Assembly: GCA_019925095.2 (NCBI GenBank)
Contig: CM034414.1
Coordinates: 40,001 to 104,000 of the forward strand
DNA length: 64,000 nucleotides
Origin: Dendrolimus kikuchii
Lineage: Eukaryota > Arthropoda > Insecta > Lepidoptera > Lasiocampidae
Reading direction: 5' to 3'
Both the position numbers and the translations under genes were made by a program. Of the stretch, positions 34,142 to 47,000 are shown one piece after another (position 1 is the first letter of the stretch; every line of letters starts with the position of its first letter). The notes under the pieces were generated by a model, which was not told the DNA's origin, searched no databases, and was given only the letters and a program-made list of their open reading frames with translations.

Positions 34142-36166
34142 CAGGGTTGCCAACCTTTGAATATTTTTCCTCGTACAGGAGCAGATAAAAATCTCGTATA
34201 TTGGCTTTCGAATCTCGTATATTCATATTGCGCGTAAAATGTAATAAAACCAAGTAAAAGGCATTAAAATTAGGATATTTTACAAAATGAAATTACTTTT
34301 ACAAGTTTGCTACAAATAAAATATCTCTATCTATTAAAAAAACTCTATCTATTATTATATTATTATAGGCTTAGTTTATCATCTCCAAATATGATGTCAG
34401 GAACATCCTTACTGACGTCGTTTTCCTTTACACTGGCGTATAACTTTTCTTTAGTCATACGACTATACATCTCCTTCGATGGTTCAAAATTGACGCAGTT
34501 TCCATCACGTGTTGGACCTTTTATACCCTCTGCAGCAAGAAGGGTGCCGTTCACAGTTTCCACAGTAAGTCGGTTTCGTATGTCTGTTTTTATTAAATTG
34601 ACTTTACTAAAAACCCGCTCGCAATCGGCATTCGCATGGGGTAGGGATAATGTAGATAGAGCAAAACGAGCTAGCTCGTAAAAGTCTTCAGTTTTCAGTA
34701 GATAGACCCAAAACTTATCTGGCTCACAAATTTCATTTAAACCTTTAGGATAACGAGCTTGAGCGTTCGGCAAGCTCCTCCATTGATCGTCGATAACTTG
34801 TTTTTTAGCGTTATCAGCTGGTGCGATTATACGCGGAACCACTTCAAAAGAGGCATAAGTGTTGGGAAGTGGCTCCTGAAATTGTGGGAAAGCGCTGATG
34901 CTGGTTCAAAAACTTGTAATTTTGATAAGACAGGATCTTCCATGTTATATCGCTTTTTAATTTCGATGGCAGCGATTTTGTAAAAAAAATTGCAGCATGA
35001 GAAGAACTGTGTTATATCTGCGGACCGTTTCACCACATCTGGATGTTTTAGGAGCTCGTACACTTTGACGCTAAGATACAGTGCAGCGTCATGAAGCTGA
35101 TGGCGTTTATTTTCAGGGTCTATTTCACTTAGGTTCGGTCTCATGACATATTCGCGTTGCAAATAACGCAATATGATTTCCTGATAGAGTTCACGAATTT
35201 TCCCATGTAGATTGTGAACAACCACTTTCTCGCTCTGAAACTCTTTATTGAATTTATTAAATAATGGGAGAGACCATTCAAGGAAACAGAAATAAAGTTT
35301 GTAGAATGGGTTGTTAAGTTTTTCGAGAATAAACACAGCTCGATTTCTTACATCGGCTTTTTCTCTATGTGTAGGATTTGTTGTGAAATCGATAAAAAAC
35401 AGACGTAGAGCGTCCCATTGTTCTAATATCCTTTCAACCACTGCTAATAAAGAAAGCCATCTAGTCTGTGATGGTTTCAGTATTTTGTGAGGCTCCACTG
35501 CAGCAAACGACTGGAAGTTGCGAAAATCAAATTGCCTCTTATCACTGTGCTTAAAAAAGTTGTAAATATATCGAGCTAGTTGTTCTACACTTTCAGGCAG
35601 CTGTTTACATGCTTCGCTGGAACACAAATGGGCCGAGTGACAGACGCACTTTGTTATTATTATTCCTGGTAAATCACGTAATAGCCTTGTTTTTACGGAG
35701 TCGTGGTCACCCATCATAACGTTACAACCATCTGACCCAAATCCTATTACATTCGTCAATGGGACATTACGACTGGTTAATGAAATGATGAGAGCTCTGT
35801 ATAAATTATCGGCATTGGCTGTGGGAATACTATCAGTATTGGCTGTTTCCTTAACAATTTTGTGCAACTCCCAAAATGCGCTACATATCTTGTGAGCTTC
35901 TTCTCGCTAATGAGAAGATTGAAATATTTTATTTCTCGGGGATTTCCCCGTTATAGACCGTTCCTATTTATTTTATTCATTCATATTTATTCCAGTGAAA
36001 TGTAGATGTTGACATAAATGTTCCCTGCAATGAAAATTATTTTTTAAAGTTTCATAAATCAAAATCTCGTACATAATTGTACGAGGCTAGTAACGTCCTC
36101 GTACCTCGTACGGAAGACCAGAAATCTCGTAATTGTACGAGAAACCTCGTACAGTTGGCAACGCTG
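34142..36166 (-). mobile_element. hAT-superfamily transposon, 2025 bp, 8-bp target duplication
   Basis: The ends are CAGGGTTGCCAAC (34142) and the inverse of CAGCGTTGCCAAC (ending 36166). An exact 8-bp duplication, CTCACAAC, flanks it at 34134-34141 and 36167-36174. It carries a broken transposase on the minus strand, and many CTCGTAC-type subterminal repeats occur near both ends. Confidence 0.93.
34363..35911 (-). pseudogene. hAT transposase, N-terminally truncated and frameshifted
   Basis: Frame 34827-35867 (open up to about 35909) encodes a ribonuclease-H-like core with GFGSDGCNVMMG and SQTRWLSLLAVVERIL motifs. Frame 34363-34842 encodes the C-terminal dimerisation region, ALSTLSLPHANADCERVFS. 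The two overlap near 34840 in different frames, a simple indel. An in-frame stop and loss of the N-terminal BED zinc-finger region make it inactive. Homology to hAT/ZBED-type transposases is clear from the C-terminal block. Confidence 0.88.
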
Positions 36167-36419
36167 CTCACAACGCTCAAAATGCTCAATTAGCCGTTCC
36201 ACAAGGCGACCGCGATCGTTGTGGTCGTGGAGCAAATGTCACTAACAACGTCATCACTTTCGATCACAACGCTCACAACGACCCATGTCAAGAGGTTGGT
36301 CGAATAACCGTTCCACTTGGGTTTACGATTATAACGCCAAGAAGCAAGTGGAACGGGAAAACTCGCGGTCGTGAACGTGGTCGTTGTGAGTCCCTAATGG
36401 AACGTAGCCATAATACCTA

Positions 36420-37140
36420 AATATCGTATAAAATCATCTATACATACACAGATAAATAAAATTGAATTGTCTGTTTGTAATGTCAATATAACCAGTTTTT
36501 TTTTACTAGATGCATATAAAAGTACGGTACTTTATCAAAAAATCTGTCTGGATGTTCTGGTTAATATTCATTGATGCTTAATTTATTAAATTTAATAACG
36601 GGAAAGCTACAGCCAGTATACATTCATAAACATTTATTTAGACTTCATGCGAATGTACTATGAAAACATAGTATTAAGTAACCTCCTTACATCGTCAATA
36701 AAGCGGACGTAGAGCGCAGACCTCTTTCTTCTGAACTCTACAGCTACAGTCAGAGTGATGACCGCGTCATGTCATGTCATAATGACGCATAGAGGTGACG
36801 CGCGGCGAGCTGCGGGGCGCTAGTAAACACCTGAAAACCCTGCCCCGCCAGAAACACGACCATGCCGCACAAAAAGGGCACTTAGGTGAAAAGGTAAGCA
36901 GCGCCCAAGTCTTTACGTATGGCAGATGTTTCACACAACCAAAAGGCTGCTCTATATTATGGGCATACTAGCGTTGCCATCCAGAAGCAACGTGGCCAGT
37001 GTTTGGGAACGTTCCCGATTAACAGCAGCCTGGTAATAAACTTTCTAGATTCATTGCAATATTTATGTAAGAATATTTTGAAAATGAATGTATTTACGTC
37101 AAAATGGAATCTTATAGATTATTTATTGAAAGTCACGAGT
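36420..37140. other. Possible promoter and 5' non-coding exon of the gene at 38-48 kb (36700-36893)
   Basis: A locally CpG-rich segment (36770-36893) ends with an excellent donor, GAAAAG/GTAAGC at 36893/36894. An ATG there opens only a 7-codon frame, so if this is an exon it would be 5' UTR. Linking it to the exon at 38015 is an inference. Confidence 0.35.
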
Positions 37141-37144
37141 CTAC

Positions 37145-37545
37145 GAAAGTCATGAAAGTAGAGTAAACGCGGTCGAGATGCGAGCACTGCGCAACATCTG
37201 CGGAGTGACGCTCGCGGACCGCGTTCGGAATACCGAAGTAAGAAGGAGAGTTGGTCTGAAAGAGAGTGTCGGGGTCAAGGTAAGGAAAGAATGCATGATG
37301 AAAGAATGAATAAACAGATATACAATGCAAAAGTGCCACGACCACCTTCCATGATCAAATTGATCGTGTACTAGCAGAAGGTGATGTCAGGAGCCTTAAG
37401 AACAGACGAGCGTGCATGACAAGAGTTATGAATGCCAAAGAAGCAAGTGAGGTGTGTAAGAATAAGCCTAAATGGCGCTCTGTTGTTCGTGCCTACCCCG
37501 CAAGGGAACTGGCGTGAAGTTATGTATGTATGTATGTATGCATGA
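37145..37545 (+). mobile_element. RTE-like retrotransposon 3' end, internally deleted
   Basis: Begins GAAAGTAGAGTAAACGCGGT, passes from the AVEMRALR region to the DQIDRVLAEGDVRS region and ends in TATG repeats. Confidence 0.8.
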
Positions 37546-38014
37546 GTCTACGACCGTTTTCTAGGGAATTTTAGCTAATAATAAAGGAGGAGAAGCGCAT
37601 CAAATACACTTCAACACTTCAAACACTTGATCACTGACCATTATTTGTCCATTAAATAAAATTTGTTGCAGTAAATAGAATTATACTATTGTTCGCATGC
37701 AGGTATATGTAATTTATATTGTTATAATCGACAGAGACCAATTCACACCTGCAGTTTATTACCTTCCGGCATTTGGACTTCCTTTGTTTACTTTGTGTTT
37801 AAAATTTGTAATTAGAGAAACAGCACATTGTGTATTGTAATATTTATGGTAGTCATTAGCCAGGTGTGATTCTTGGAAATTCAGTCCACGCGTTCGAGTA
37901 GACATACTGAATACTGAAGACATTTCCATTAGAACAATGGGCGGCTTTATCGCTTAGCGATCTCTTCCAGGCAACCCTTGGAGCGAACAAAATATAAATC
38001 GGTTGTAATTGCAG

Positions 38015-41000
38015 GTGTGTTGTGGTGCGGCCGGTGACATCCAGACCGGAGGCATGTCGTCGTCGGGGTCGTGGAGCGGCGGCGCCGGACGGCCGGCGGA
38101 CATCATAGACCTCGACAAGTTCATGCGCGGCGGCGTCAGGCCTCCGAGGCACACGCCCTCTCTACGCCAATTATGGTATAACCCGTACTCCTTTCCTGTT
38201 TTTATATTGCAACCATCCTACCTGATGGAAAGTTTTCTCGCCAGGTGAAATTTTCAAGTGTGACTTAAGGGCCCAGTCCTAAAGTATACGAAATAGCGAA
38301 AAAAGAAGACTCCAGGCCGATTTTGACAAAAACCTTTAGATTTTTGAAAAATTAATTACACTTATCTGTCTGACTCGGTAGGTGGCGTTGCATCACAATC
38401 TAGATTTATGTTCTTTAAGGGCACGACAACGTTTGCCGTTTTTTTTTTGTACTATAGATAGATAGATGTATTGCAGAATTATTTATTTAATTATTATGGA
38501 AAATTGTTATCTTTTGAATAATTCACACTATATATTTATAAATTGTAGCCTGTGTTATTCTCATGTGTAAGCTATGTTATTATAAAGTTTCATCAAAATC
38601 CATTCAGTAGTTTTTGCGTGAAAGAGTAACAAACATACATCTATTGTTACAAACTTTCGCCTTTGTAATATTAGTAAAGATAGGATGAATTTTTAGTTAT
38701 GTCTTGTCATTATTGCAACGGTAATATATTGTTGTTATTATAATTTTGTCCTATTGTCACAACTACATTAGTTTTACAAAAAGTAATTGAATAACATATT
38801 TCTGTATTTATTTTAAATGAAGATCTGGATAAATGTGAAGAAAAGAACTTTTAGTCAATAAGTAGACATGTTGGTAGTGAGTTGAGCGGTGTACATAAAA
38901 TAGGAGAGATATTCAAATTTTAACTTATTTATATATGCCCCTAAAAATGTTCTCTAGCGGTATTTACTTTAAATAAAAACTTTTGAATTTGAAAACTGCA
39001 GAGATTTTTCCGCCAGGCTTTCGCGAGAGTGTGGAGCGCTTATAAGGAGGTCTGTTGCAGCGACCGGCTGGTGGTGGACAACGGCGGCCCCTCCCTGAAA
39101 GCGAACGCGTCTTCCAGCAGGGAGAGCACTTCGGTGGGGAGGCTCGCACCACCACCGGCGAGGGGCAAGCACCAGAAACGCTTCTCCCATGACTCGGGCC
39201 TCTCTGACGGCAGCTACACGAGACGGAGACACAGGCACCACAGGTTATCTCGTTACATCTTCTTCTCTTCTCTTTCTGTATTCTCATGCGTTCCATTGAT
39301 TAAACTGTGATGAAACTCTGGTGTTCTGAAGACGCAATCAAACAAATTTTTAGTTTACGTGGCACTGCAACTGTTTGGATGGTTGTTGCTCAATCACGAC
39401 AGACCAGCTAAACGGTACTATATGAAATTTGCACCTTTTACTCGAATAATTTCTTGTATTTCAATTTTAAAATGTTTTACAATAATTTTTAGTTGCGCGT
39501 ACAATAGTTGATGCGTTTCGTGTTTGGTTTTCGACTATTTGGCGGTTGGCTGTAGACTATTGTTCAATCACATCATCTAATTTATATCAAATCTATGGTT
39601 TTGAATTCGTGCTACTAATTAGTTTGTTCAAAAGTAACTAGGTGGCGTTACACGTTTTGTAATCGGCATAAAGTCGATTTATTCTCATACATTGAAAATT
39701 GTATCCTACCTACATGACAGTTCTATATTATAGACTTGGTTCTGCCACAGCTGTGTTACGAGTTTTATTTCAAATTATAAATCCTTTGTTTAGTTTGCGA
39801 AAATATAAGTAAATAGTGATTAATTAAACGAGCTATTTCGAATAACTATGAACGTTCGTCATAGTAAATTTAGATATTGCGTGTACACACCGACGCGAGC
39901 ATAACTACCCACAGTCAGGTGGTAGGGTATTTGCCTGACTGTATGGCTACCAACCCTGGTATAGAGTATGCCGCCGTAATAACCTTGATTTGTGTTCCGG
40001 CATTAGTGACCAGGTTCCAGTCTCCCTTAAGAGAGCAGCAGCGCATTTGTAACACCTTTGGTGTTGCAAATGTTCATAGACGATGGTAACCGCTTTCCAT
40101 CAAATGGGCCGTCTGCCTGTCTGCTGAACTCCTGCAATAAAAAAGAAAATTAAAAAAAGGCGTACTGATTTCATACCTCAACCTTCCTTGTAAATCGTGC
40201 TGCGACCGGCACACAGATAGATTGTAGTCTGGAATAGCACATAGCCTACTTTTCATCCCGGAAAATTATAGTTCCCGTGGGACAACATTAACGCGAGTGA
40301 AATGACGGACAAAAGCTAGTTAGTTGGAAATAATGAATGTGCGTAATTGGCGAAGAGAAGTATACTACCAGGGATTTTTAAATCAAGCTGGCCGATCACT
40401 GGTTGTCTTCGTTCGAGTAACCAGTATTTACTCAACTTTTTGTGTTATTGTAATTTATAGAAGATTCGCGTTTGACCGACCACAGTTTCACTTGATGGTA
40501 AGCGAAGATATTATGGCCTGGAATGCTTACCTTATAACTAGAGTGTGCCTTTACACGGGAATTGAACACCACCAATTTGTCTATGAAAAATCTATAGCGA
40601 ATGGTTATCACCTTGCTGTGGATTATTCAGTCGTCTCTTATTAGGCCAGGCCCCCCCTAACGCATGAAATAGTTTTCTTTTTCCGTTCTCGCACGGATAA
40701 AAAAACTCAAATTCAAAAGTTTTTATTCAAAACAAGATCCACTGGAGAAAACTTTTCGAAGGTCATACATGTAAGTTAACTTCCTATTCTATGTACACCG
40801 CTTCGCAACGTGTCGATGCTGTGAAAAAGAAGAAGAAGCGGCAAAAACTCCCCAGCAACACGTCTAGCTAAATATTGTTCCTCTTTATATTTCATATTCT
40901 ATTTATATCTCAAATCCCTTTTTTTATAAGTTTTGTACAGAAGTATGTTACAGAATTACCTTTTGAAGAATTAATGGAGTTGTAGCAAACAATGCATACT

Positions 41001-44000
41001 CAATAAGACCAAGACAATAAAAGGAAAGAAAAATAATGTTATAGTTATAATAATGACATGACGTACTACAATGTTATGTTGCAATATGTCTCCATAAATT
41101 CCTTACAAGCTTGGTAAGATTTTTGTCATTTAAGTATTCTTCAATAGTGTAGTATCCCCTTTTTAGCAAGATGCTTTTTAATTTAGTTTTAAATTTAGTG
41201 AAAGGCAGATCTAACATTTCACTCGGAATCTTATTGAAGAAGCGTATACCAACCCCCAAGAAAGAGGACAGTACTTTTTGCAATCTAAAAGATGGCAATA
41301 TCAGTCTATTACAATGCCTGGTGTTGAAATTGTGTACATCCTTATACTGCTTGTAGGCACTCAAATTATTACGAATATAAATTATATTTATTATGATTGC
41401 TTTGATTTTATCTGTTGAGTACTATCAAATGATAGTACTCAGCAGTGGTTATAATGTGAGGGTATACTTGAAGAGTGATGATGGAACGCAGACGGCCCGG
41501 CGCCGGGGTGCAGCGGTCGTCGGGCTCGCTGCGCGCGTTCCGTGCCGCCTGCGAGCGCGCGCTGCTCGACCAGCAGAAGCAGATCGCGCGCGTCGCGCAG
41601 CTCTGCGAGCAGCTGACGGTGCAGCGCGTGGAGCAGGGGCAGCCCCCGCCACCCGCCACCACCACCACCACCAGCGACATCTCCTCCAGCAGCAGGAGCA
41701 CCGGGGACCAGAGGCGGAAGGACAAACATCGGGTACATATTAATTCATATTAGCTAACTACCTGCTGCTCATGGCTTCAGTCGCATGAACTATAAATAGA
41801 CATAGTTTGAGTAATCACAAATTTTAAATGCAGCCCCTTTTTCACCACCGTAAGGATTGAATTTTCAAAAATCCGTTCCTAGTGATAAAAAGGCCCGCAT
41901 ACAAATTTTCACGATTCTAATCCTAGTAGTTTAGAGTTTTAAACTGTGCGGTGATATCGTCGAAAGGCTCTTGTTCGACGACCGCGTAACGTCCTGACGG
42001 ACAGAGTCGACGTTATTACGAAACGGCTGGCCCGGATCAGTCCGCCCACGGTTAGGACGGTAGGCTGGCAGGCACCGACAGACAGACACAGACGGCGGCG
42101 TCTCAGACGCCGCCAATCAAGATCTCTCCACGTCCCCGCGAGGGACGCTAGGAGACATAGCTCCCCCCACAGGATAGACTAGGCGTGTTGCTGGGAAGTT
42201 TCTTTCGCCGTTTCTTCTCTCCTAGCCATAACACGTTGCGAAACGGCAGTAAGATAGCGTAGGCCGCCGCGAACCACCGATCCCGGCCCGCCGGGATCCT
42301 TCCCCTCGGGCTTTATATTACCCGTCGCCCGTTCTCAATTAGTGCTTTGTGTCGCCCTATGGTGGGCATCATTAAATTCATCCCCCTCTCATGGCAACAG
42401 TCCAGCCGAGGTAAAACTCCTTAGGGAGCTCCCTCGAGCAAGTTGCCCCAAAAACCCCGGTAAAGTTGTAAGGTCTTCGGACCAACAACATAAAGTCAAG
42501 TCCAATAAAAAAAAGTTCGATAATCCAGTACAAACAAGTGAGTTCTTGTATTATTTAGTAGTACAACTTAGGTCATCTAGTACAGTGTTTGAATGGAGTT
42601 GATCCCTGGATGGATTAGATTTATCATTGGAACCGCTAGATGGCGCTATAATCGGGTTCTAGATTTTAGAGTAGAACAACGACTGCCGGACCAGCTAGTA
42701 AATGTGTGAAATTCTGTAACGAGGACAAACGTGGGACACTGTATCCCAGGAACTGGTCCTGATAAGAGCTGTAGCAATTGTGATCGTTTGACCGCAGACG
42801 CAAGAGTGCAAGACGTACAAGATAATAATGAACAAGCTGGACGAGTTGAACCGGCTGTTCGCGGCGGGGGGGCGCGCGCCCCCGCGCCCCCGCCGCCCCC
42901 CCTCCTCGGCCTCGGTCATCGTCTCCGACAAGCTGGTGGCCACGGAGCCCGAGCCCAAGGGGGCGCCTCGTCACCCCAACGCCTCTTCACTACAAGTAGG
43001 TACTCAATATAAATTCTAAATAATATAAATAAATAAAAACTATAACTATAATGACGCTCACAAAATGGTCATAACACTCATAGCATACGATTTCATCATC
43101 ATCATCATCCGAGCGTTAAATCCCGGTTGCGTTCGGAGCGATCACTTCGACGCGCAGGGTCCGCTTTCCTACTTTTTCTTCTCCACTTCGCGCGATCTTC
43201 GGCATCCCTTGTATTGAGAGCATTGGTACACGCATGTCATCCCTCACAACGTCAAGCCAGCATTTCTTGGGCCTACCCCTTCGACCGGGAGCTGGCGGAG
43301 GCGGCATGGCTAGACTTTGTTCCCCACGTAACTAGCCGGTTTCCGTAAAACGTGGCCATACCAGCGTAAGCGATTCTCCTGCAGTTTGTCTGCTATGTCA
43401 CGGACGCGAAGGCTGCCGCGGATGCGGGATCCTTTCGCGTGACTCCGCACATCCACCGAAGCATATTCATTTCCGTGACACGCAGCTCCTGCTTGTGTCG
43501 CTCAAGTACAGGCCACGCTTCACTGCCGTATAAAAGAACAGGTCTAATAACAAACGATTTCAACTACCACTAATGGCGGGTTCCTATATCTTACCGACCG
43601 TTCATTTGCCTTACTATCGGTTAAAATTTGACATAAGCTCCATACATCTAATGTCAAAATTCAACCGATGGTAGGGCAAGTGAATGAATAGTAAGATATA
43701 GGAACGACGTCTAAGTCGAGCCCGCAACCGCAAGGATCATTAACCAAGTACTTTTCAAGAATAAATCCCTGAAAGCAACAAGGTGTATTGCTTCACCAAG
43801 CACCAGCACTCCATCAATAAACTACTGCCAGCATCCACCACCACCACCAACTGCTGAGCAAGTGCACAAACTGTACAAGCAATATGTCAGCAATATTGCA
43901 TTCGTTTCAGTTACAAGTACCCGTCTGAAATTAGTTCGGTCAGTTTTAGGGCCGCTTTTACGGTTGAACTTTGACATTAGGCAAGTTTTACCCGATAGTA

Positions 44001-47000
44001 AGGCAAATGAACAGTCGGTAAGATATAGGAACCGGCCATTAGTCATGCATACAAATGTGATGGGGACTTTTGGACCAAACAAATGTAGACTTGAGATGTA
44101 GGCTTTAAAAAAAGCGTTATATTTTTCTATTACAAAATGAAAAATAACAGCCCTAAATTTTATCTGGAAGACGAGAAACCTCAAAAATAAGCTAGATACT
44201 TGATCACTACAATTGATTTATGTGAATCACTTTAAACAATAAATAAGTTAAAACACTTAAACTACACGGTTAATTCATTTAAAATAACTAAACCCACTAC
44301 AATTATTGAGAACATAATATTTTCTTACGTTTTCGCGATTTGTATACATAATAAAACTACGTTTTAACGGTTTTAATACGGAATAACAAAAATCAAACAA
44401 ATTACCGCGTCTAAAACCGTTAAAACGTAAGTTTTATTATATTGAGAACATATCAACATAATAAAAATAAATCTTAAAATAATTGTCATCTTTTTATAAT
44501 CTGGTCCCAAGAATATATGAAAGCGTATCCGTCTCCTTTTGTTCTATAATTATAATTTTATTGTATTGTCAGGCTCGCTGTGCGGTCGAGAAACAAACAC
44601 CGCAGTTAGTTGAGCGAGCGGTGGGTAGCGGCAGCGGTTCGGTTCGCGATTCGCTGGAACGTTCGTCGGCGCGTTCGCCGCGGGTGGCCGTCACCAAGGC
44701 GTATGCGTTCGACATTTCGCCAAGGGAGGCGCTCAACGCGCGACAGTTGCTCAAGAGGGAGCTGCCTAATGTCGTCACGGAAAGGTAAAGAGGCTAGTTG
44801 TTGCCGGCGGCTTCGCTCGCGTAGGTTAATAAAAGTATTCACAGCTTGAGTAGCCAGAAAAAGTTAAACAGTTCCCCGTTTAAGTTGGATTTTCTGAAAC
44901 TTGAGGAATGGGGTCAAGGTTGGTTTAACTTATCTTCCATACAATGATACACTCTATATAGCATTACACCCATTCTCAATAACGACAACAATTAAGTAAT
45001 TAAAAGTACCGTTTAGGTTTCCAAAATTAATAAAAACTGCGCTGCAGTTTACGTTCTTTTATCGCTTTATTAACCTAGCCCGTAATAAACGCGACTGTCG
45101 ACATCATGCATATAGAAATTTCTAAGTATTTGCTTTATCACCAAGATACCTCAATATCGCAAGATGTGAATAAAATAAGTAAAGAAAATAAAACATAATT
45201 ACTGGTGTAGCAAAAGACATCAGACAAAAATAACAGACTTCTCTCCATTTAACGACAACCCTCTATAACGCCATAAAATGCATACTCCCTTCTGTGTCGT
45301 TATATAGAGTTTACACTGTATTTCGATAAGTAGTATTTCTGTTTCAGCATAGTCAAAGACGGTTACTTAGGAGACGAACCGCATTCGGGCGAATGCGACC
45401 CGCGCTGCGGGTTCGACTTGGACGACCCGGTGCACGTGAGTCATATTATCAATTCAATATACGATACTACGTTCACGTTGCCTATTACCACGTGGTTGTA
45501 ACTGAATTTTTTAATATATTTTTTTTTTAATAATCGGCACACAAACACACATATTGTATATCCCCAAATTAAGCAAGTTATGCTTGAGTTATGGGTAATA
45601 TACAACGGACTACTCTGGGGCCGATCCCAGACACCCGGACCATAGTAAATAATAGAGAAAATACGTTTCCGAAATTTACTATACCAGGAATCGAACCCGG
45701 AACCTCTGCGTTGCAGTGAGGTAGGCCGGCAAAGGCTTAACCCGCTCAACCACAGAGGCCGTCAATTACAATGTGCGACACCAAAAAAACGCAACAATGC
45801 CATCTGTCTTGCTATATTTGTGTATACCCGGGATAATAGCTAGAGTCCGCGCGGCATAACGCATACTTTTTGTCGCACCGACCGCGGGATTCGTCAGGTC
45901 GGGGTGGCACTAGCATCCCCGCAGGAACGCTATTGCAACGCCACGGTTTGGGATACCCACTAAAGCCCCTGGCTGATCCTTGAAGGTCCTTGTCCCGGCT
46001 GTGGGCTCGCTTACGCATTTGCTTCCACGATGGCCGCCCCTTGACGGGCTGGCCCCTCCATTTGTTAGCCGGAGAGCTGGGTCTCTCTGGGTACCTCGAG
46101 GTAAAAGGGGGCGCGCGGTTCGGTGCATGTCCCTCCTCTCCGGTCTTTATTTGCCGAGGATCCGGTTTCCCCGCCGGACACCCGCACCGAAAGTTTACTC
46201 TTCCTGGGTGCGTGGGCAGGACCTGGCGTCCTCTCCTCGACTGTCAGCAGAGCAGGAGCAGTAAATGGAAAGGTTTGATTTCATCCGTGCAGGAACGGAG
46301 AAAGAATACAATTTCCTGCGTTGGGGCGGCCTGTCGTAAGAGGTGACTTAACAACCCACAGCCAGGTGGTAGGGCATTTGCTCGACTGGATGGCTACCAC
46401 CCCTGGTTTAAAGTATGTCGCCATAACAACCTTGAGTTGTGTTCCCCTTAAGAGAGCAGCAGCGTATTTGTAGTAACTTTGGTGGTGCAAATGTCCATAG
46501 GCGATGGTAACCGCTTTCCATCAATTGTGCCATTTGCCTATCTGCTGATCTCCTGCAATAAAAAAAAATCGAACTAGATCAACTTGGACACCGCTGCTAC
46601 GGAAGGGGGGATATGGCAGTGGCCGCTAGGGACCCCGGAGACGCGTACCTTTGTACCCTAGCTGGACGGAGCTGTGTCCAAGAGCGGCACCCCCTGGAGG
46701 CAGTCGTACTTAATCCTGCCAGAGTAATCATTTGCGGATTAGTAAATCAATGTAGGTAATTACTGAATAATAGATACAAAATATTCCATAATTAAAGCTG
46801 TAATAGCGGAGCCGTCACTTTTAGTTCCTTTATTTTCCGTGCGACTTCTTTTGTGGCGCAGACTCTAGCTTAAGGTTTTTTTTTCGAAACTGCTAAGCAG
46901 GCTGTGGAGCCTAATGGAAAATGGTTACCGTCGCCTAGAAGCTTGCGACACGAGATGAAGTCAACGCGTTGCCAGTCATTAGGATGGGATAAGATGTGTT

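Larger units (their letters stand above)
34119..36404 (+). mobile_element. MITE family M1, interrupted by a hAT element
   Basis: The left terminus GCGTTCCATAAGTAGCTCAC is matched in inverse at the right (GTCCCTAATGGAACG, ending 36404). Removing the hAT at 34142-36166 and one target-duplication copy leaves a roughly 260-bp unit related to 48341-48550 and 63849-64000, all sharing GTCAAGAGGTTGGTCGAATA-type sequence. Confidence 0.75.

Noticed and set aside
36919..37155. Plus-strand 78-codon ORF as an exon of the 38-48 kb gene
   Set aside because: No supporting splice sites, and it ends in AT-rich sequence next to an RTE fragment.
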